The notes under the pieces are model-generated. The model was not told the DNA's origin, did not search any database, and saw only the letters and a list, made by a program, of their open reading frames with translations. This document shows, piece by piece, positions 51,776 through 62,157 of a DNA stretch of 64,000 nt. The position numbers and the translations under genes were made by a program. This DNA is from Noviherbaspirillum malthae (lineage in GTDB: Bacteria; Pseudomonadota; Gammaproteobacteria; Burkholderiales; Burkholderiaceae_D), in the NCBI RefSeq assembly GCF_015352985.1, contig NZ_JACYXF010000002.1, positions 372,001 through 436,000 on the forward strand. The letters are read 5' to 3'. How positions within the stretch are numbered: position 1 is the first letter of the stretch; every line of letters starts with the position of its first letter.

Positions 51776-54031
51776 TTACGATGCTTCGATCAGCGGCGTG
51801 TTGCCTGCAGAGCGCTGGTTGTAGCCGTTGCGTCCGTAGGAGTAGCCGTAGCCATAACGGCCCGGGCGAACCTTGAGGTCGTTGAACAGCACGCCCTTGG
51901 CTTCGAGTCCGGCCTGCGCCAGGCGCTTCATCGACTCGTTGATCTCGCCAGGTGTCGTGACGCCGGCACGGGTCATGATGTAGATGGCGCCAGCATGGGC
52001 ACCGATGATCATGGTGTCAGCGACAGCCAGGATAGGCGGTGCATCGATCAGCACGAGGTCATAACGCGACGACAGTTCTTGCAGGAAGGCGCCGAAGTTC
52101 GGGCGCAGCAGCAGCTCGGACGGATGCTGCGGCAAGGTGCCGGTCGTGATGAAGTCCATGTTGTCGATCACGTTGTGATGAATCACCTGATCCAGGCGGC
52201 GTGCGCCGGCGATCGCATCCGACAGGCCGTCATGGCGGCCGAAGCCGAAGTACAGGTGCAGCAGGCCGTTGCGCAGGTCGGCATCGATCAGCAGTACCTT
52301 CTTGCCGGTGGCGGCCATGATGGCAGCCAGATTGGCCGAGACGAAGGACTTGCCCATGCCCGGAGTCGCGCCGCTGATGAGAACGATGTTGTTCTTGAAC
52401 TTCGGCAGCGAGAACTGCAGAGCGGTACGGAAGTTGCGCAGGCTTTCCACGGCGACGTCGGTCGATGAAACATTGGCCAGCAGCGGTACCTTCTGATGCT
52501 TGGCGCTGACCTGCTGATACAGCTCCTTCTGCTTCTTGCTGTGCGGGATGGTGGCGAATACCGGCACGCCTGCAATCGCTTCGAGCTTCTCGGGAGAGTC
52601 GATGCCGCCAGCCAGGGATTTGCGGAAGAACGCAGCTACGATACCCAGGAACAGACCAGCCATCAGGCCGAGAGCGATGATTACCGGACGGTTGGGCTTG
52701 ACCGGACGCTCTGCCATCATCGGTGTATCCACGAGGCGGACGTTGCTGACCTTGCCGACAGTAACCAGGCGCAGCTGCTGTGCAGTGTTGAGCAGCTGGG
52801 TATAGAGGTCGGTATTGACCTTCACTTCGCGCTGCAGGCGCAGCAGGTTCTGCTCGATCTGCGGCAGCTGCTTGATATGGTCATTGACCGAATTGATCTG
52901 GCCATTGATCTCCCTGATCTGGCTGTCGATGCCCTGCACTGTGGGGTGATCTTCGGTATAACGGGCCAGCAGTTCGATCTTCTTCTGCTGCAGTTCCATC
53001 TTCTTCAGCTTTGCTGCGGAGGATTGCTGCAGGCTCAGCTTGGATTCCTCGCCCAGGTCCACCGTGCCGTTGGCATTGCGGAAGGCGTTGTACTTGGCTT
53101 CGGCCTGCTCCAGCTGAGTCTTGATTTCAGGCAGCTGCTTGTTCAGGTAGGCCAGGGATTTTTCGGCGTCTTCTGTCTTGCGTGCGGCATTCTGCTTCAC
53201 ATACTCCTTGCCGATCTCGGACAGCACGCTGTTGATCATGACCGGGTTCGGACCCTGCAGGCTGACGCCGATGACGCCCGACTGCTTGCCGCCCAGCTCT
53301 TCTACCTTCATTGCGTTCTGGATGCCTTCGATCGTGGCCAGGCGGGAAGCGCGTGTCATCAGGAATTCCGTGCCCGGCTTGCCGTCGAGCTGGTTGATGC
53401 GCACTTCGATCGTGCCGGTGGGCAGTTCGAAAATGGCAGTCTCGCCAACCTTGGCCTTGAGGTCGATGTCGGCATCCTTCTGCGTCAGGCGGAAATTGCC
53501 GCCGCCTTCCGCCGTCACGACGAACTCGCGGTTGAGCAGCTGGTCAGGCACGTTGAATGTGGAGACGTTGATCTTCTCCGCGCCCCATGCATAGCCGCCG
53601 TAGCCGAACAGGCCCGGATTCGACAGGTTCTTGTTCTTGCTGGCGATCCAGCTGCCGATGCCCGGGAAGTACTTGGGGCTGGCGCTGATATAGAGGCGCA
53701 GGTTGTCCGTCGCGCGGGAGACGACGAGACGCGACTGCAGCAGCTCCATCTCTGCAAGCGCGGAGGTCTTCACGTCGAACATGGCGTTGAGGTCGCCGAC
53801 GATGTTGGTGGGCGCCTTCTGGCCTTCCTCTTCCACATGGATCAGCATGTTGGACTGGTAGACCGGCTTGGTCAGGAACGCATACGCCCCCGCCAGCAGC
53901 GTCGCGACGATGGCGATCGTCGCAATCAGCCACCGGCTTTCCCACAGGACGTCGAGGTAGCCGGCCAGCTCCACTTCATTATCTTCGACGCGGGCGGGCC
54001 CGGTCAGCTGAGGAGGTATGTTATGGGTCAT
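51776..54031 (-). CDS. Wzc-type polysaccharide co-polymerase and tyrosine autokinase
   Basis: This inner-membrane PCP-2a protein controls chain length and couples to the Wza channel through a cycle of Tyr phosphorylation. The 751-aa protein has an N-terminal Wzz domain with a membrane helix near 36-56, a large periplasmic coiled coil (about 75-430), a second helix (about 447-467, followed by P-rich entry), and a cytoplasmic BY-kinase with Walker A G-A-T-P-G-M-G-K-S (Lys561), Walker A' L-L-I-D-A-D-L-R and Walker B L-V-L-I-D-A-P-P. The tail R-Y-G-Y-G-Y-S-Y-G-R-N-G-Y holds five tyrosines as autophosphorylation sites. The cognate phosphatase is not in the window. Confidence 0.93.
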   Translation of the reverse strand: MTHNIPPQLTGPARVEDNEVELAGYLDVLWESRWLIATIAIVATLLAGAYAFLTKPVYQSNMLIHVEEEGQKAPTNIVGDLNAMFDVKTSALAEMELLQSRLVVSRATDNLRLYISASPKYFPGIGSWIASKNKNLSNPGLFGYGGYAWGAEKINVSTFNVPDQLLNREFVVTAEGGGNFRLTQKDADIDLKAKVGETAIFELPTGTIEVRINQLDGKPGTEFLMTRASRLATIEGIQNAMKVEELGGKQSGVIGVSLQGPNPVMINSVLSEIGKEYVKQNAARKTEDAEKSLAYLNKQLPEIKTQLEQAEAKYNAFRNANGTVDLGEESKLSLQQSSAAKLKKMELQQKKIELLARYTEDHPTVQGIDSQIREINGQINSVNDHIKQLPQIEQNLLRLQREVKVNTDLYTQLLNTAQQLRLVTVGKVSNVRLVDTPMMAERPVKPNRPVIIALGLMAGLFLGIVAAFFRKSLAGGIDSPEKLEAIAGVPVFATIPHSKKQKELYQQVSAKHQKVPLLANVSSTDVAVESLRNFRTALQFSLPKFKNNIVLISGATPGMGKSFVSANLAAIMAATGKKVLLIDADLRNGLLHLYFGFGRHDGLSDAIAGARRLDQVIHHNVIDNMDFITTGTLPQHPSELLLRPNFGAFLQELSSRYDLVLIDAPPILAVADTMIIGAHAGAIYIMTRAGVTTPGEINESMKRLAQAGLEAKGVLFNDLKVRPGRYGYGYSYGRNGYNQRSAGNTPLIEAS

Positions 54032-54205
54032 CATAAGGTTTATCTGCTTAGTGTTTGTACGTATATGAACGAGGCTGTTGTATTGGCTCCGTGTTGGCTT
54101 GATTCCACCCGCTTCCGACTGCGGTCATGCACCTCTCCCTCTCCGGCAATCCGCGGCAGAGCCTGCCCCGGATTGCCCGGACACGACTACATCGGAAGAA
54201 GAAAA

Positions 54206-55399
54206 TCACTTCACCGGACGGGATGCACCGACTGCCGATGACAGTGCACCCGGCAGGATCAGGCTGATGGCGCGATGCCAGTTGGCAAGCGGTGTCGCCG
54301 CCACGTACACCACGTCCTTCGGTGAGAGTTCAAAGCCTTCTGCCATTGCCATTGCGCCGGGCGAACGTCCGTCAAGCTGGTAGACGACCTGGTCGGTGCC
54401 GTTCTTGCGCACGACATAGATCTGGCTGCCGTCGCCGGACAGGGGGTTGATGCCGCCCGATTCGCCAAGCGCTTCATTCAGCGTCAGGCGGCCGTTGTAC
54501 ATCGGCAGCGCCCTGGGGCTGACCACCTCGCCGGAGACAAATACCTTGCTTTCGTCACGCGAGCGTACGCGCACCACGTCGCCGTTGGCCAGCATGATGC
54601 TGCCGGGGTTGACGCCTCGTTGAACGAGTTGCGGAAGATTGATCTGGTAGTTCACGCCATTGCGATTGACTACCACCTGGCTCTGGTCGCCGGTCGGCAG
54701 CACGCCGCCGGCGCGGTTGAGAGCTTCCACCAGGGTCATCGGAATGTCATTGATGGCTTGCAGGCCGGGGTTCTTCACTTCGCCGTCCACGTAGACCCGC
54801 TTGCTGCGATAGGACTGCACGCGCAGCGTCACCTTTGGCTGCTTGAGATACTTGCTGAGCTTGGAGGTGAGCTGATTGCGGGCCTGATCCTGAGTCAGGC
54901 CTGCGACCTTGAGCGGACCGGCATACGGGAACTGGATCATGCCGTCATGGTCGACGATAAAGCCTGCGGGCGGAGCGGTCGTTGCCGAAGTCGATGCATC
55001 GGCGCCGAGCCCGGCCTGAACGCCGGTGGCGACCGTTGCGGAATTCGACAGTTCGGGATGATCCCAGACGACGATCGAGAGAACGTCACCGGTATCGATG
55101 GCATACGGTTCCGGCTTGCCGAGGAGCTTGGTGATGTCCTGTGTGACCTGCTTCTCGCGCATGTCGCGTTCGGCCTTGACGAGCTGCGGAGTGATCGGCT
55201 TGAGCACGGCATCGGTCATTTCGTCGCCGGCGCCAGCGCTGGTGCCGGCATTGGAGGAACTGGACGCACTGTAACCGGACGCATGATCCCTTTTATTGAA
55301 ATGCAGGCCTGGCGCGACCGATGCGCAGCCTGCCGCGAACCATGGCAGCAGGAGCGCTGCACTCCATCGTTTCAGAGATGCCTTCTTATTGAACTGCAT
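54206..55399 (-). CDS. Polysaccharide export outer-membrane lipoprotein (Wza/GumB-like)
   Basis: Wza-type proteins form the outer-membrane channel for capsule or exopolysaccharide. The 397-aa protein has a lipoprotein signal ending W-F-A-A-G-C-A, a poly_export domain (about 120-210; Y-x-I-D-T-G-D-V-L-S-I-V-V-W-D-H-P-E-L), and two or three SLBB domains (about 200-350; V-Y-V-D-G-E-V-K-N-P-G, V-F-V-S-G-E-V) as in Wza. GTGGAG 8 bases before ATG 55399 supports this start. It heads the minus-strand assembly operon with the Wzc-like gene 172 bases downstream. Confidence 0.94.
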   Translation of the reverse strand: MQFNKKASLKRWSAALLLPWFAAGCASVAPGLHFNKRDHASGYSASSSSNAGTSAGAGDEMTDAVLKPITPQLVKAERDMREKQVTQDITKLLGKPEPYAIDTGDVLSIVVWDHPELSNSATVATGVQAGLGADASTSATTAPPAGFIVDHDGMIQFPYAGPLKVAGLTQDQARNQLTSKLSKYLKQPKVTLRVQSYRSKRVYVDGEVKNPGLQAINDIPMTLVEALNRAGGVLPTGDQSQVVVNRNGVNYQINLPQLVQRGVNPGSIMLANGDVVRVRSRDESKVFVSGEVVSPRALPMYNGRLTLNEALGESGGINPLSGDGSQIYVVRKNGTDQVVYQLDGRSPGAMAMAEGFELSPKDVVYVAATPLANWHRAISLILPGALSSAVGASRPVK

Positions 55400-55940
55400 A
55401 TGATGACTCCACATGATTAGTACCAACCGCCACGACGAGGGATGGCAATTGCGAATTGAAGAAAGCCTGTTCCGGTTTTCCCTGCAGGCCCTACCGGTTT
55501 TTTAGTACGGCGATACGCTCCTGAGCGGCTTTCGGCACCGCGGCGGCGAAGTTATCTGTTGCTCCGCATAATCTTTTTTGTTGCCCCAAACCATCAATAA
55601 CTTATCTGATATACAACTCTACGTTTCCTCTTGGTCCTTGTTTTGACGAGCATCAACGCGAAATGAGATATGAAACTGCGGTCTCTTTAGGCGTTGCATG
55701 GATCCGAAATACCCTTGCCGACGCTTAAAAAATGCTTTGCCACGCCGGAAAGAGCATTGATGACAAGATAGGAGAGAGTCAGCGTGGAAACCTTGCGCAA
55801 AAGCACCCGGTACCGCGGCGCGGCTTAATCTTGATTAAGAAATGGCGCTTTGCAGGTGAGGAAATTTGCGGCAGGAAACTGCGAAGCTTGGAGGAAGCAG
55901 GCTCTTGTGACCGCCTGCGGAGAATGCAGATGGAAGGGAA
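55400..55940 (-). promoter_or_regulatory. Upstream region of the wza-wzc operon
   Basis: About 540 bp without a supportable gene. The middle (55555-55680) is strongly A/T-rich compared with its surroundings and probably carries the promoter and regulator sites of wza. I cannot pin a single -35/-10. A short plus-strand frame at 55732-55998 has no coding signals. Confidence 0.45.
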
Positions 55941-55983
55941 AGGAAGAAGGAAAGCCGTGCGATGCTTGATGTCACCGCACGGC
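55941..55983 (-). terminator. Intrinsic terminator after the FtsX-like permease gene
   Basis: GCCGTGCG (55954-55961) pairs with CGCACGGC (55976-55983) around a 14-base loop; on the minus strand TTTCCTTCTTCCTTT follows. It is about 35 bases past the permease stop. Confidence 0.65.
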
Positions 55984-56017
55984 CGCTCCATGAACTGACA
56001 GCGATATGCTTGCGAGG

Positions 56018-58519
56018 TCAGCTGCCCCGCAAGGTTTGCAGCGGCGGCTGATTCAGTACGTTGCGCAGGCCCGCCCATCCCCCAATGAATGCGCAGACAG
56101 CGCCGGCGAACAGACCTGCGAGCCACACGATGGGGCTGAAGCTCCATTCGAAATTGAAGACCTGCCGCGCCAGCGTCCAGCCGACCGCGGCCGCGCCGGT
56201 GGCGGCAAGCGCGCCGGCCAGGCTGCCTACGAGGGCGAATTCTATCCACTGCGCCTGAGACAGCTGCGAGCGCGTCGCGCCCAGCGCACGCAGCAATCCG
56301 GATTCGCGAATGCGCTCGTCCTGGGAACCGACCAATGCGGCATACAGCACGAGCACGCCGGAGGCCAGCGTGAACATGAACAGGAATTCGACGGCGACGA
56401 TCACCTGGTCGATCACCGACTGCACCTGGCGGATGATGCTGCCGATATCCACCACGGTCAGGTTCGGATAGTCTCGCGCAAGCCGGTTGTCCAGTCCCGC
56501 CTTCTGCTGCGGCAGGTGGAAGGCGGTGATCCAGGTATGCGGCAGGTCTTTCATCAGTGCCGGATTGAGAATCACGAAGAAGTTGACCTGCATCGAGCCC
56601 CACTCCAGCTTGCGCAGGCTGGTCACGCGGGCCTCGACCTGCTGCCCGGCGATGTCGAAGCGCAGCCTGTCTCCGAGCTTGAGTCCGAGGGTCTTGGCCA
56701 GGCCCTCTTCCACGGAGGCTTCCGGTGCGCTGTCGTCGAACCATTTCCCGGCGGAGATCCGGTTCTGGGGCGGCATCGCATGCATGGTCGAGAGATTGAA
56801 TTCGCGGTCCACCAGACGACGGGCGCGGTCTTCGACATAGGTGTCGCTGGCGATGACCTTGTCGTTGATCTGGACGAGACGGCCGCGGATCATGGGGAAC
56901 AGCAGCGGCCTGCCCTCCGCATTGGCCTGCAGCAGATTCTCGATGTCGGTCTTCTGCTCCGGCTGGATATTGATGACGAAACGGTTCGGCGCGTCCGGCG
57001 GCGTCGAATTGCGCCAGGCTTCGACTAGGTCGCCGCGGATGACGGTCAGCAGCAGCAGCGCCATCAGTCCCAGCGAGAGCGCAACCACCTGCACCACGGT
57101 GGCACCGGTACGCCGCTGCAAGGCCGTGATCGCGAAACGCCAGCTTGGATGATTGATGCCGCCGCGCAGGAAGCGCAGCGAACGCACGCCAAGCCAGCCG
57201 ACCAGAGCGAACAGCGCCAGGCCGCCGAGAAATCCTGCGGCGGTCAGCAGGCCCAGCTTGATATTGCCCGCTTCCCACAGCAGCAGCGCGATGAAGGCCA
57301 AGAGGCCGAGCGCGTAGGTGGCGACGGTAACGGGTTGCGGCGCATCCTGTTCGCGCCGGATCACGCGGTTGTGCGGCACGTTGCGCAATTGGAGGATGGG
57401 CGGCACGGCGAAACCGATCAGCAGCAGCATTCCCGTGGCGACACCCTGCACCGCCGGCAGCCAGCTGGCCGGCGGGAGTTCGGTTGCCACCAGCTTGCCC
57501 AGCCATTCGAGCAGCAGGAAATGGGCCGCATAGCCGAGCGCCGCACCGATCACGCTTCCGATCAGTCCGATCACGGCGAATTCGATCAGGTACATCATGG
57601 TGACCTGGTTCTGCGTCAGGCCCAGGAAGCGCAGCATGGCGCACGCATCGATGTGCCGGAGCATGAAGCGCCGCGCCGCCATGGCCACCGCGATCGCCGC
57701 CAGCATGGCCGACAGCAGCCCGACCAGCGACAGGAACTGCTCTGCCCTGTCCAGGGTGGCGCGCATCTCCGGGCGGCCGGATTCCAGCGACTCCACGCGC
57801 ACGCCGCGCACGTTATTGCGATCCATCTGCTGCCTGAGCCAGCCCTGATAGGCGGTGACGTCGGCCGGCTTGCCTGCAAGCAGCAGGCGGTAGATCACGC
57901 GCGAGCCGTTCTGGATGAGGTTGGTCGCAGCCAGATCGGACAGCGGCAGCATGACCCTCGGTGCAAAGCTCAGGAAGCCGGCGCCCCGGTCCGGCTCCAC
58001 CGAAATGACACGGTCCACGCGGAAGGCCTTGTCGCCGAGCCGCAGCGTGCCGCCGACGGGAATATCGAGCGATACCAGGATGCTCTTGTCGACCCAGACG
58101 GTTCCCGAAGCAGGAATATCCTTGGCCGCAATGTCATCGCCGCCCGCCGTATCGGCAAGCTTGAGGCTGCCGCGCAGCGGATAACCGGCGCCGACCGCCT
58201 TGATCGATGCCAGCTGTGACAGGGTGTCGTCCCCTTCCCCGGCCGAAGCCATGCTGGGAAAGGTCACCGTATCGGCCATGGCCAGGCCTTGCCGCCGCGC
58301 CTCTTCCCGCCACGCTTCGCTGATGGGCTGGTCGGCATTGACGACCAGGTCGCCGCCCAGAAGCTGATGTGCGTCCCGGTTGAGGCCGGTGCGCATGCGG
58401 TCGGTGAAGAAGCCTACCGAGGACAGCGAGGCGACCGCCACGATGAGCGCCACCAGCAGGAAGCGCAACTCCCCCGCCCGCCAGTCGCGGCGGGTCATTC
58501 TCAATGCATTCTGAAGCAT
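56018..58519 (-). CDS. FtsX-like ABC transporter permease (YbbP type)
   Basis: The 833-aa protein is a double FtsX permease of the YbbP/MacB-like class that extracts or moves lipid or exported substrates with a separate ATPase. It has one N-terminal helix (about 20-40), a large periplasmic domain, three helices near 260-400, a second set at about 430-560, another periplasmic region and three C-terminal helices (about 720-820). No adjacent ATP-binding gene (ybbA type) is present in the window. ATG 58519 overlaps the upstream DUF4126 stop by one base (TGATG), so the two are translationally coupled; the much longer upstream frame is antisense to that gene's coding frame and is not real. Confidence 0.88.
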   Translation of the reverse strand: MLQNALRMTRRDWRAGELRFLLVALIVAVASLSSVGFFTDRMRTGLNRDAHQLLGGDLVVNADQPISEAWREEARRQGLAMADTVTFPSMASAGEGDDTLSQLASIKAVGAGYPLRGSLKLADTAGGDDIAAKDIPASGTVWVDKSILVSLDIPVGGTLRLGDKAFRVDRVISVEPDRGAGFLSFAPRVMLPLSDLAATNLIQNGSRVIYRLLLAGKPADVTAYQGWLRQQMDRNNVRGVRVESLESGRPEMRATLDRAEQFLSLVGLLSAMLAAIAVAMAARRFMLRHIDACAMLRFLGLTQNQVTMMYLIEFAVIGLIGSVIGAALGYAAHFLLLEWLGKLVATELPPASWLPAVQGVATGMLLLIGFAVPPILQLRNVPHNRVIRREQDAPQPVTVATYALGLLAFIALLLWEAGNIKLGLLTAAGFLGGLALFALVGWLGVRSLRFLRGGINHPSWRFAITALQRRTGATVVQVVALSLGLMALLLLTVIRGDLVEAWRNSTPPDAPNRFVINIQPEQKTDIENLLQANAEGRPLLFPMIRGRLVQINDKVIASDTYVEDRARRLVDREFNLSTMHAMPPQNRISAGKWFDDSAPEASVEEGLAKTLGLKLGDRLRFDIAGQQVEARVTSLRKLEWGSMQVNFFVILNPALMKDLPHTWITAFHLPQQKAGLDNRLARDYPNLTVVDIGSIIRQVQSVIDQVIVAVEFLFMFTLASGVLVLYAALVGSQDERIRESGLLRALGATRSQLSQAQWIEFALVGSLAGALAATGAAAVGWTLARQVFNFEWSFSPIVWLAGLFAGAVCAFIGGWAGLRNVLNQPPLQTLRGS

Positions 58520-59103
58520 CAGGTACTCAGCTTTCTGAACAGCCACCGCAAGCCGCGCCACAGCTTGGGCAGCAGCCAGAGAGCGGCGACGAAGAAGACA
58601 ATCAGGAAAACAGCCAGCAGCCACGGATGGAAGAAGGCGGCCCAAAGGCCGGCCATCACTACCACGTCTTCCGAAAATGAAGCCGCCCAGTTGCTGAACG
58701 GCTCCGGCGAGGTATTGATCAGGGCACGGCTTCCAGCCTTGGTGATATGCGCGCCCGCTGCAAAGGTGCCGCCGAGCAGCGCGGCAATTGCGGACCATTC
58801 GGGCCCCATCTCGCCCAGCGCGGCCGCGCCGAGCACCGCTCCGGCCGGCACGCGGATGAAGGTCTGGACTGCATCCCAGGCGGAATCGATGCCGGGCACC
58901 TTGTCGGCCAGAAATTCAATGATGAGAAGAATGCCGGTGGCGCCGATGACCCATGGCGACTGCAGCACTTCGAGCGCCGGAGGAAGGTCGATCCAGCCGG
59001 AACGGCCGAACAGCCCGGCAATGAACAGCGTCATGTATAAACGTATGCCGCTGGCCCAGGACAGGCCACCAGCCAGTGCCGCCGCGGAAAGCGTTTCAGT
59101 CAT
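58519..59103 (-). CDS. DUF4126 membrane protein
   Basis: The 194-aa protein has five or six membrane helices and the DUF4126 wording A-S-G-I-R-L-Y-M-T-L near the start, W-I-D-L-P-P-A-L-E-V-L, and E-F-L-A-D-K-V-P-G-x-D-S-A-W-D. The function of the family is unknown. It is the first gene of a two-gene unit with the FtsX-like permease, overlapping it by one base, which suggests a shared process at the inner membrane. Confidence 0.85.
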   Translation of the reverse strand: MTETLSAAALAGGLSWASGIRLYMTLFIAGLFGRSGWIDLPPALEVLQSPWVIGATGILLIIEFLADKVPGIDSAWDAVQTFIRVPAGAVLGAAALGEMGPEWSAIAALLGGTFAAGAHITKAGSRALINTSPEPFSNWAASFSEDVVVMAGLWAAFFHPWLLAVFLIVFFVAALWLLPKLWRGLRWLFRKLST

Positions 59104-59179
59104 GGAGCCTCCGTGCTCGTTTGCCCCTTCTCACTCCTGCATTGATGCCGTATCGGTCCCATGTCGGCGCCGGCGCCCA

Positions 59180-60220
<1,041 letters not shown>

Positions 60221-60280
60221 CTACGATTTTACGGCGAACAAGAGTTGCGTGCTCGTCTTGCGGCACGCCGCGGGACCGAA

Positions 60281-60306
60281 AATACCGGCCTTGCGGCGAC
60301 GGCCGG
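60281..60306 (-). terminator. Weak terminator after the DksA-like gene
   Basis: CCGGCC (60285-60290) and GGCCGG (60301-60306) form a 6-bp stem with a 10-base loop; on the minus strand TATTTTCGG follows. It lies 17 bases past the DksA-like stop. Confidence 0.4.
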
Positions 60307-60322
60307 CTTTGCGCCAGCTGGC

Positions 60323-60715
60323 TTAGAGCGTGGCGCCGCGTTGCATGTCGGCATGCGTTTTCTCGTATTGCTCCTGGCAAGGGGCACAGCGTTCCGCAGT
60401 CGGCTGCACCTTCAGGCGCTCGAACGGAATTTCGTTTTCGCAATCGACGCAGTCGCCGTACATGCCGTTTTCCATGCGGCCGCGCGCCGCTTCGATGGCG
60501 CGCAGTTCGGCAAGGTCGCGGGTGACTGCGGCATTGCCGAGGTCGACCGCTAGATTGGCGAACGAGGCATCGCCGGGATCGGGCACCTCGGAAGCCACTT
60601 CGATGAACTCGTCCTTTTCATTTACTTCGCGGTGCACTTCGTCATTGAGCGCGGCATAGCGCTCGTCAAGCATCTTCCGCAGCTCGGCGGTTTGTTCATG
60701 GGTCAGATTGGACAT
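60323..60715 (-). CDS. DksA/TraR-family C4 zinc-finger protein
   Basis: The 130-aa protein ends in a C4 zinc finger, C-x-x-C-(17)-C-x-x-C (C-V-D-C and C-A-P-C, about 94-118), after a long helical region with an acidic N-terminal half. It is shorter and more acidic than true DksA (about 150 aa) and lacks an obvious coiled-coil-tip D-x-x-D-A; A-x-x-E-A-A-R-G-R-M-E-N-G-x-Y-G is typical of the DksA/TraR family. It may act on RNA polymerase during stringent control. The neighbours are unrelated. Confidence 0.85.
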   Translation of the reverse strand: MSNLTHEQTAELRKMLDERYAALNDEVHREVNEKDEFIEVASEVPDPGDASFANLAVDLGNAAVTRDLAELRAIEAARGRMENGMYGDCVDCENEIPFERLKVQPTAERCAPCQEQYEKTHADMQRGATL

Positions 60716-60747
60716 GACGTTCCTTATTCCTTTAGCTTTGTTCAGCT

Positions 60748-61836
60748 TTAGTACGAGGCGTATGAGGCGCCTGGCATTTCCTGCTGCCCGTCCTCGGGCA
60801 GATAAGCCCTATCCGGTTCTTCACGCGAAGGTGCGGTCTCGCGCAGGCGCCACCAGGCCGCAATGACCAGGCCGGCCGCCAATACCGTCGCTATCGTTTT
60901 CGGATGATAGGAAGCCTTGGTGTAGAGGCTCGATTCGAAGACATGGCCGGAATAGCCCTGGCGCTGCTGCAGGTCGGAACCGGGGTTGTAGAGACTGTTC
61001 TGGGTGCGGTCGCGGGCCGGTATGCTGGTCTGCTGCTGCTTGAACATGAAGCGCTTCATCACGCTGTCCATGAGTCCCGGCGCATAGTGCGCGGTGGCGG
61101 ACACGAACTTGGCCGCGCCGCCGACGAAGATGTCGCGCTTGGAATTTTCTGCCGCATGGAGAATTGCGTCCGCGGCAACTTCCGGCGCGTAGATCGGCGC
61201 CGGCAGCTTGGGCTCCACTTCCATGTAATTCTTCGCGTGTTCGACGAACATGGTGTCGATGGCGGCGGGCTTGATCAGCGTGACCGAGATCGGCAGATTG
61301 TCGGCTTCCAGTTCCAGCCTGAGCGAATCGGTGAACCCCTTGACCGCATGCTTGGAAGCGGAATACATGCCTTGCAGCGGCACGGCGCGGTCCGACACCT
61401 CGCTGCCCAGGTTGATGATGGCCCCGCCCTGTTCCTTCATGTGTTCAACCGCAGCCAGGGAACCGTAGACCACGCCCCAGAAATTGGTCTGGAACAGCCG
61501 GCGCTGGTCTTCGAGGGAAATATCCTCGTTGCGGCCGAAGATGGAGATGCCGGCATTGTTGATCCAGGTATCGAATCCGCCGAAACGTTCGACCGCCGAG
61601 CGCGCGACGCGCCTGACGTCTTCTTCGATGCCGACATCCGCAACGACATGCAGTACCTCGCTGCCCTTCTTGGTCAGTTCGAAATTCAGTTGTTTCAGGG
61701 CATCTTCGTTGCGCGCTACCAGCACCAGCCTCGCGCCGCGCTGGGCAGCCTTGCGGGCGGTGGTCAGTCCGATGCCGCTGGTGGCGCCGGTGATCACGAT
61801 GACCTGTTCGGACAGTCTTTTCAGGCGGTATTTCAT
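60748..61836 (-). CDS. SDR-family oxidoreductase with C-terminal membrane segment
   Basis: A classical short-chain dehydrogenase with extra C-terminal sequence. The 362-aa protein shows T-G-A-T-S-G-I-G at 16-23, N-N-A-G-I near 90, and catalytic Y-S-A-S-K near 160; the core ends about residue 245. From about 250 on come a polar stretch and one membrane helix (about 320-336, T-I-A-T-V-L-A-A-G-L-V). AAGGAG precedes ATG 61836 by about 8 bases. The same tail arrangement is known in SDR proteins of unknown substrate. It lies 32 bases upstream of the DksA-like gene. Confidence 0.9.
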   Translation of the reverse strand: MKYRLKRLSEQVIVITGATSGIGLTTARKAAQRGARLVLVARNEDALKQLNFELTKKGSEVLHVVADVGIEEDVRRVARSAVERFGGFDTWINNAGISIFGRNEDISLEDQRRLFQTNFWGVVYGSLAAVEHMKEQGGAIINLGSEVSDRAVPLQGMYSASKHAVKGFTDSLRLELEADNLPISVTLIKPAAIDTMFVEHAKNYMEVEPKLPAPIYAPEVAADAILHAAENSKRDIFVGGAAKFVSATAHYAPGLMDSVMKRFMFKQQQTSIPARDRTQNSLYNPGSDLQQRQGYSGHVFESSLYTKASYHPKTIATVLAAGLVIAAWWRLRETAPSREEPDRAYLPEDGQQEMPGASYASY

Positions 61837-62157
61837 TTCGACACTCCTTTCCATGAAGGCGGCAGCGAAAAACGTGCCTGCGGTGAGATCGCTCGCTTCG
61901 CTCTTATCATTCCTTCAATTTGGCAAAATGCCGGCATCGACCTGCAATTTTTACGCAATCCATAGGCTTTTTTTCAGGCTGCGCCCGTCAAAACCGCACT
62001 GGTGCGGCAGGTCAGCGGCGGCTTACAATACGAAAGCCTGCACATGCCGCAAGAGGCGCATGCTGTTTTTTGCACTTTTTGCGGTTTTGCTTTGTGCCGG
62101 CTGCCGTTTGATGCGAGCGCAACTATGGCCTCGCAGTTCCGTTAATTCCTTGTATCC
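61837..62157. other. Divergent intergenic region, no gene called
   Basis: About 320 bp between divergent genes. An open frame from ATG 62060, preceded by AAGAGG, starts with a lipoprotein-like hydrophobic run, but it runs on into the next gene in another frame and is not called. No clear promoter or terminator was found. Confidence 0.4.

Noticed and set aside
55732-55998. 88-codon plus-strand ORF upstream of wza
   Set aside because: No ribosome-binding site, basic composition without domain features, and it overlaps the terminator of the permease gene.
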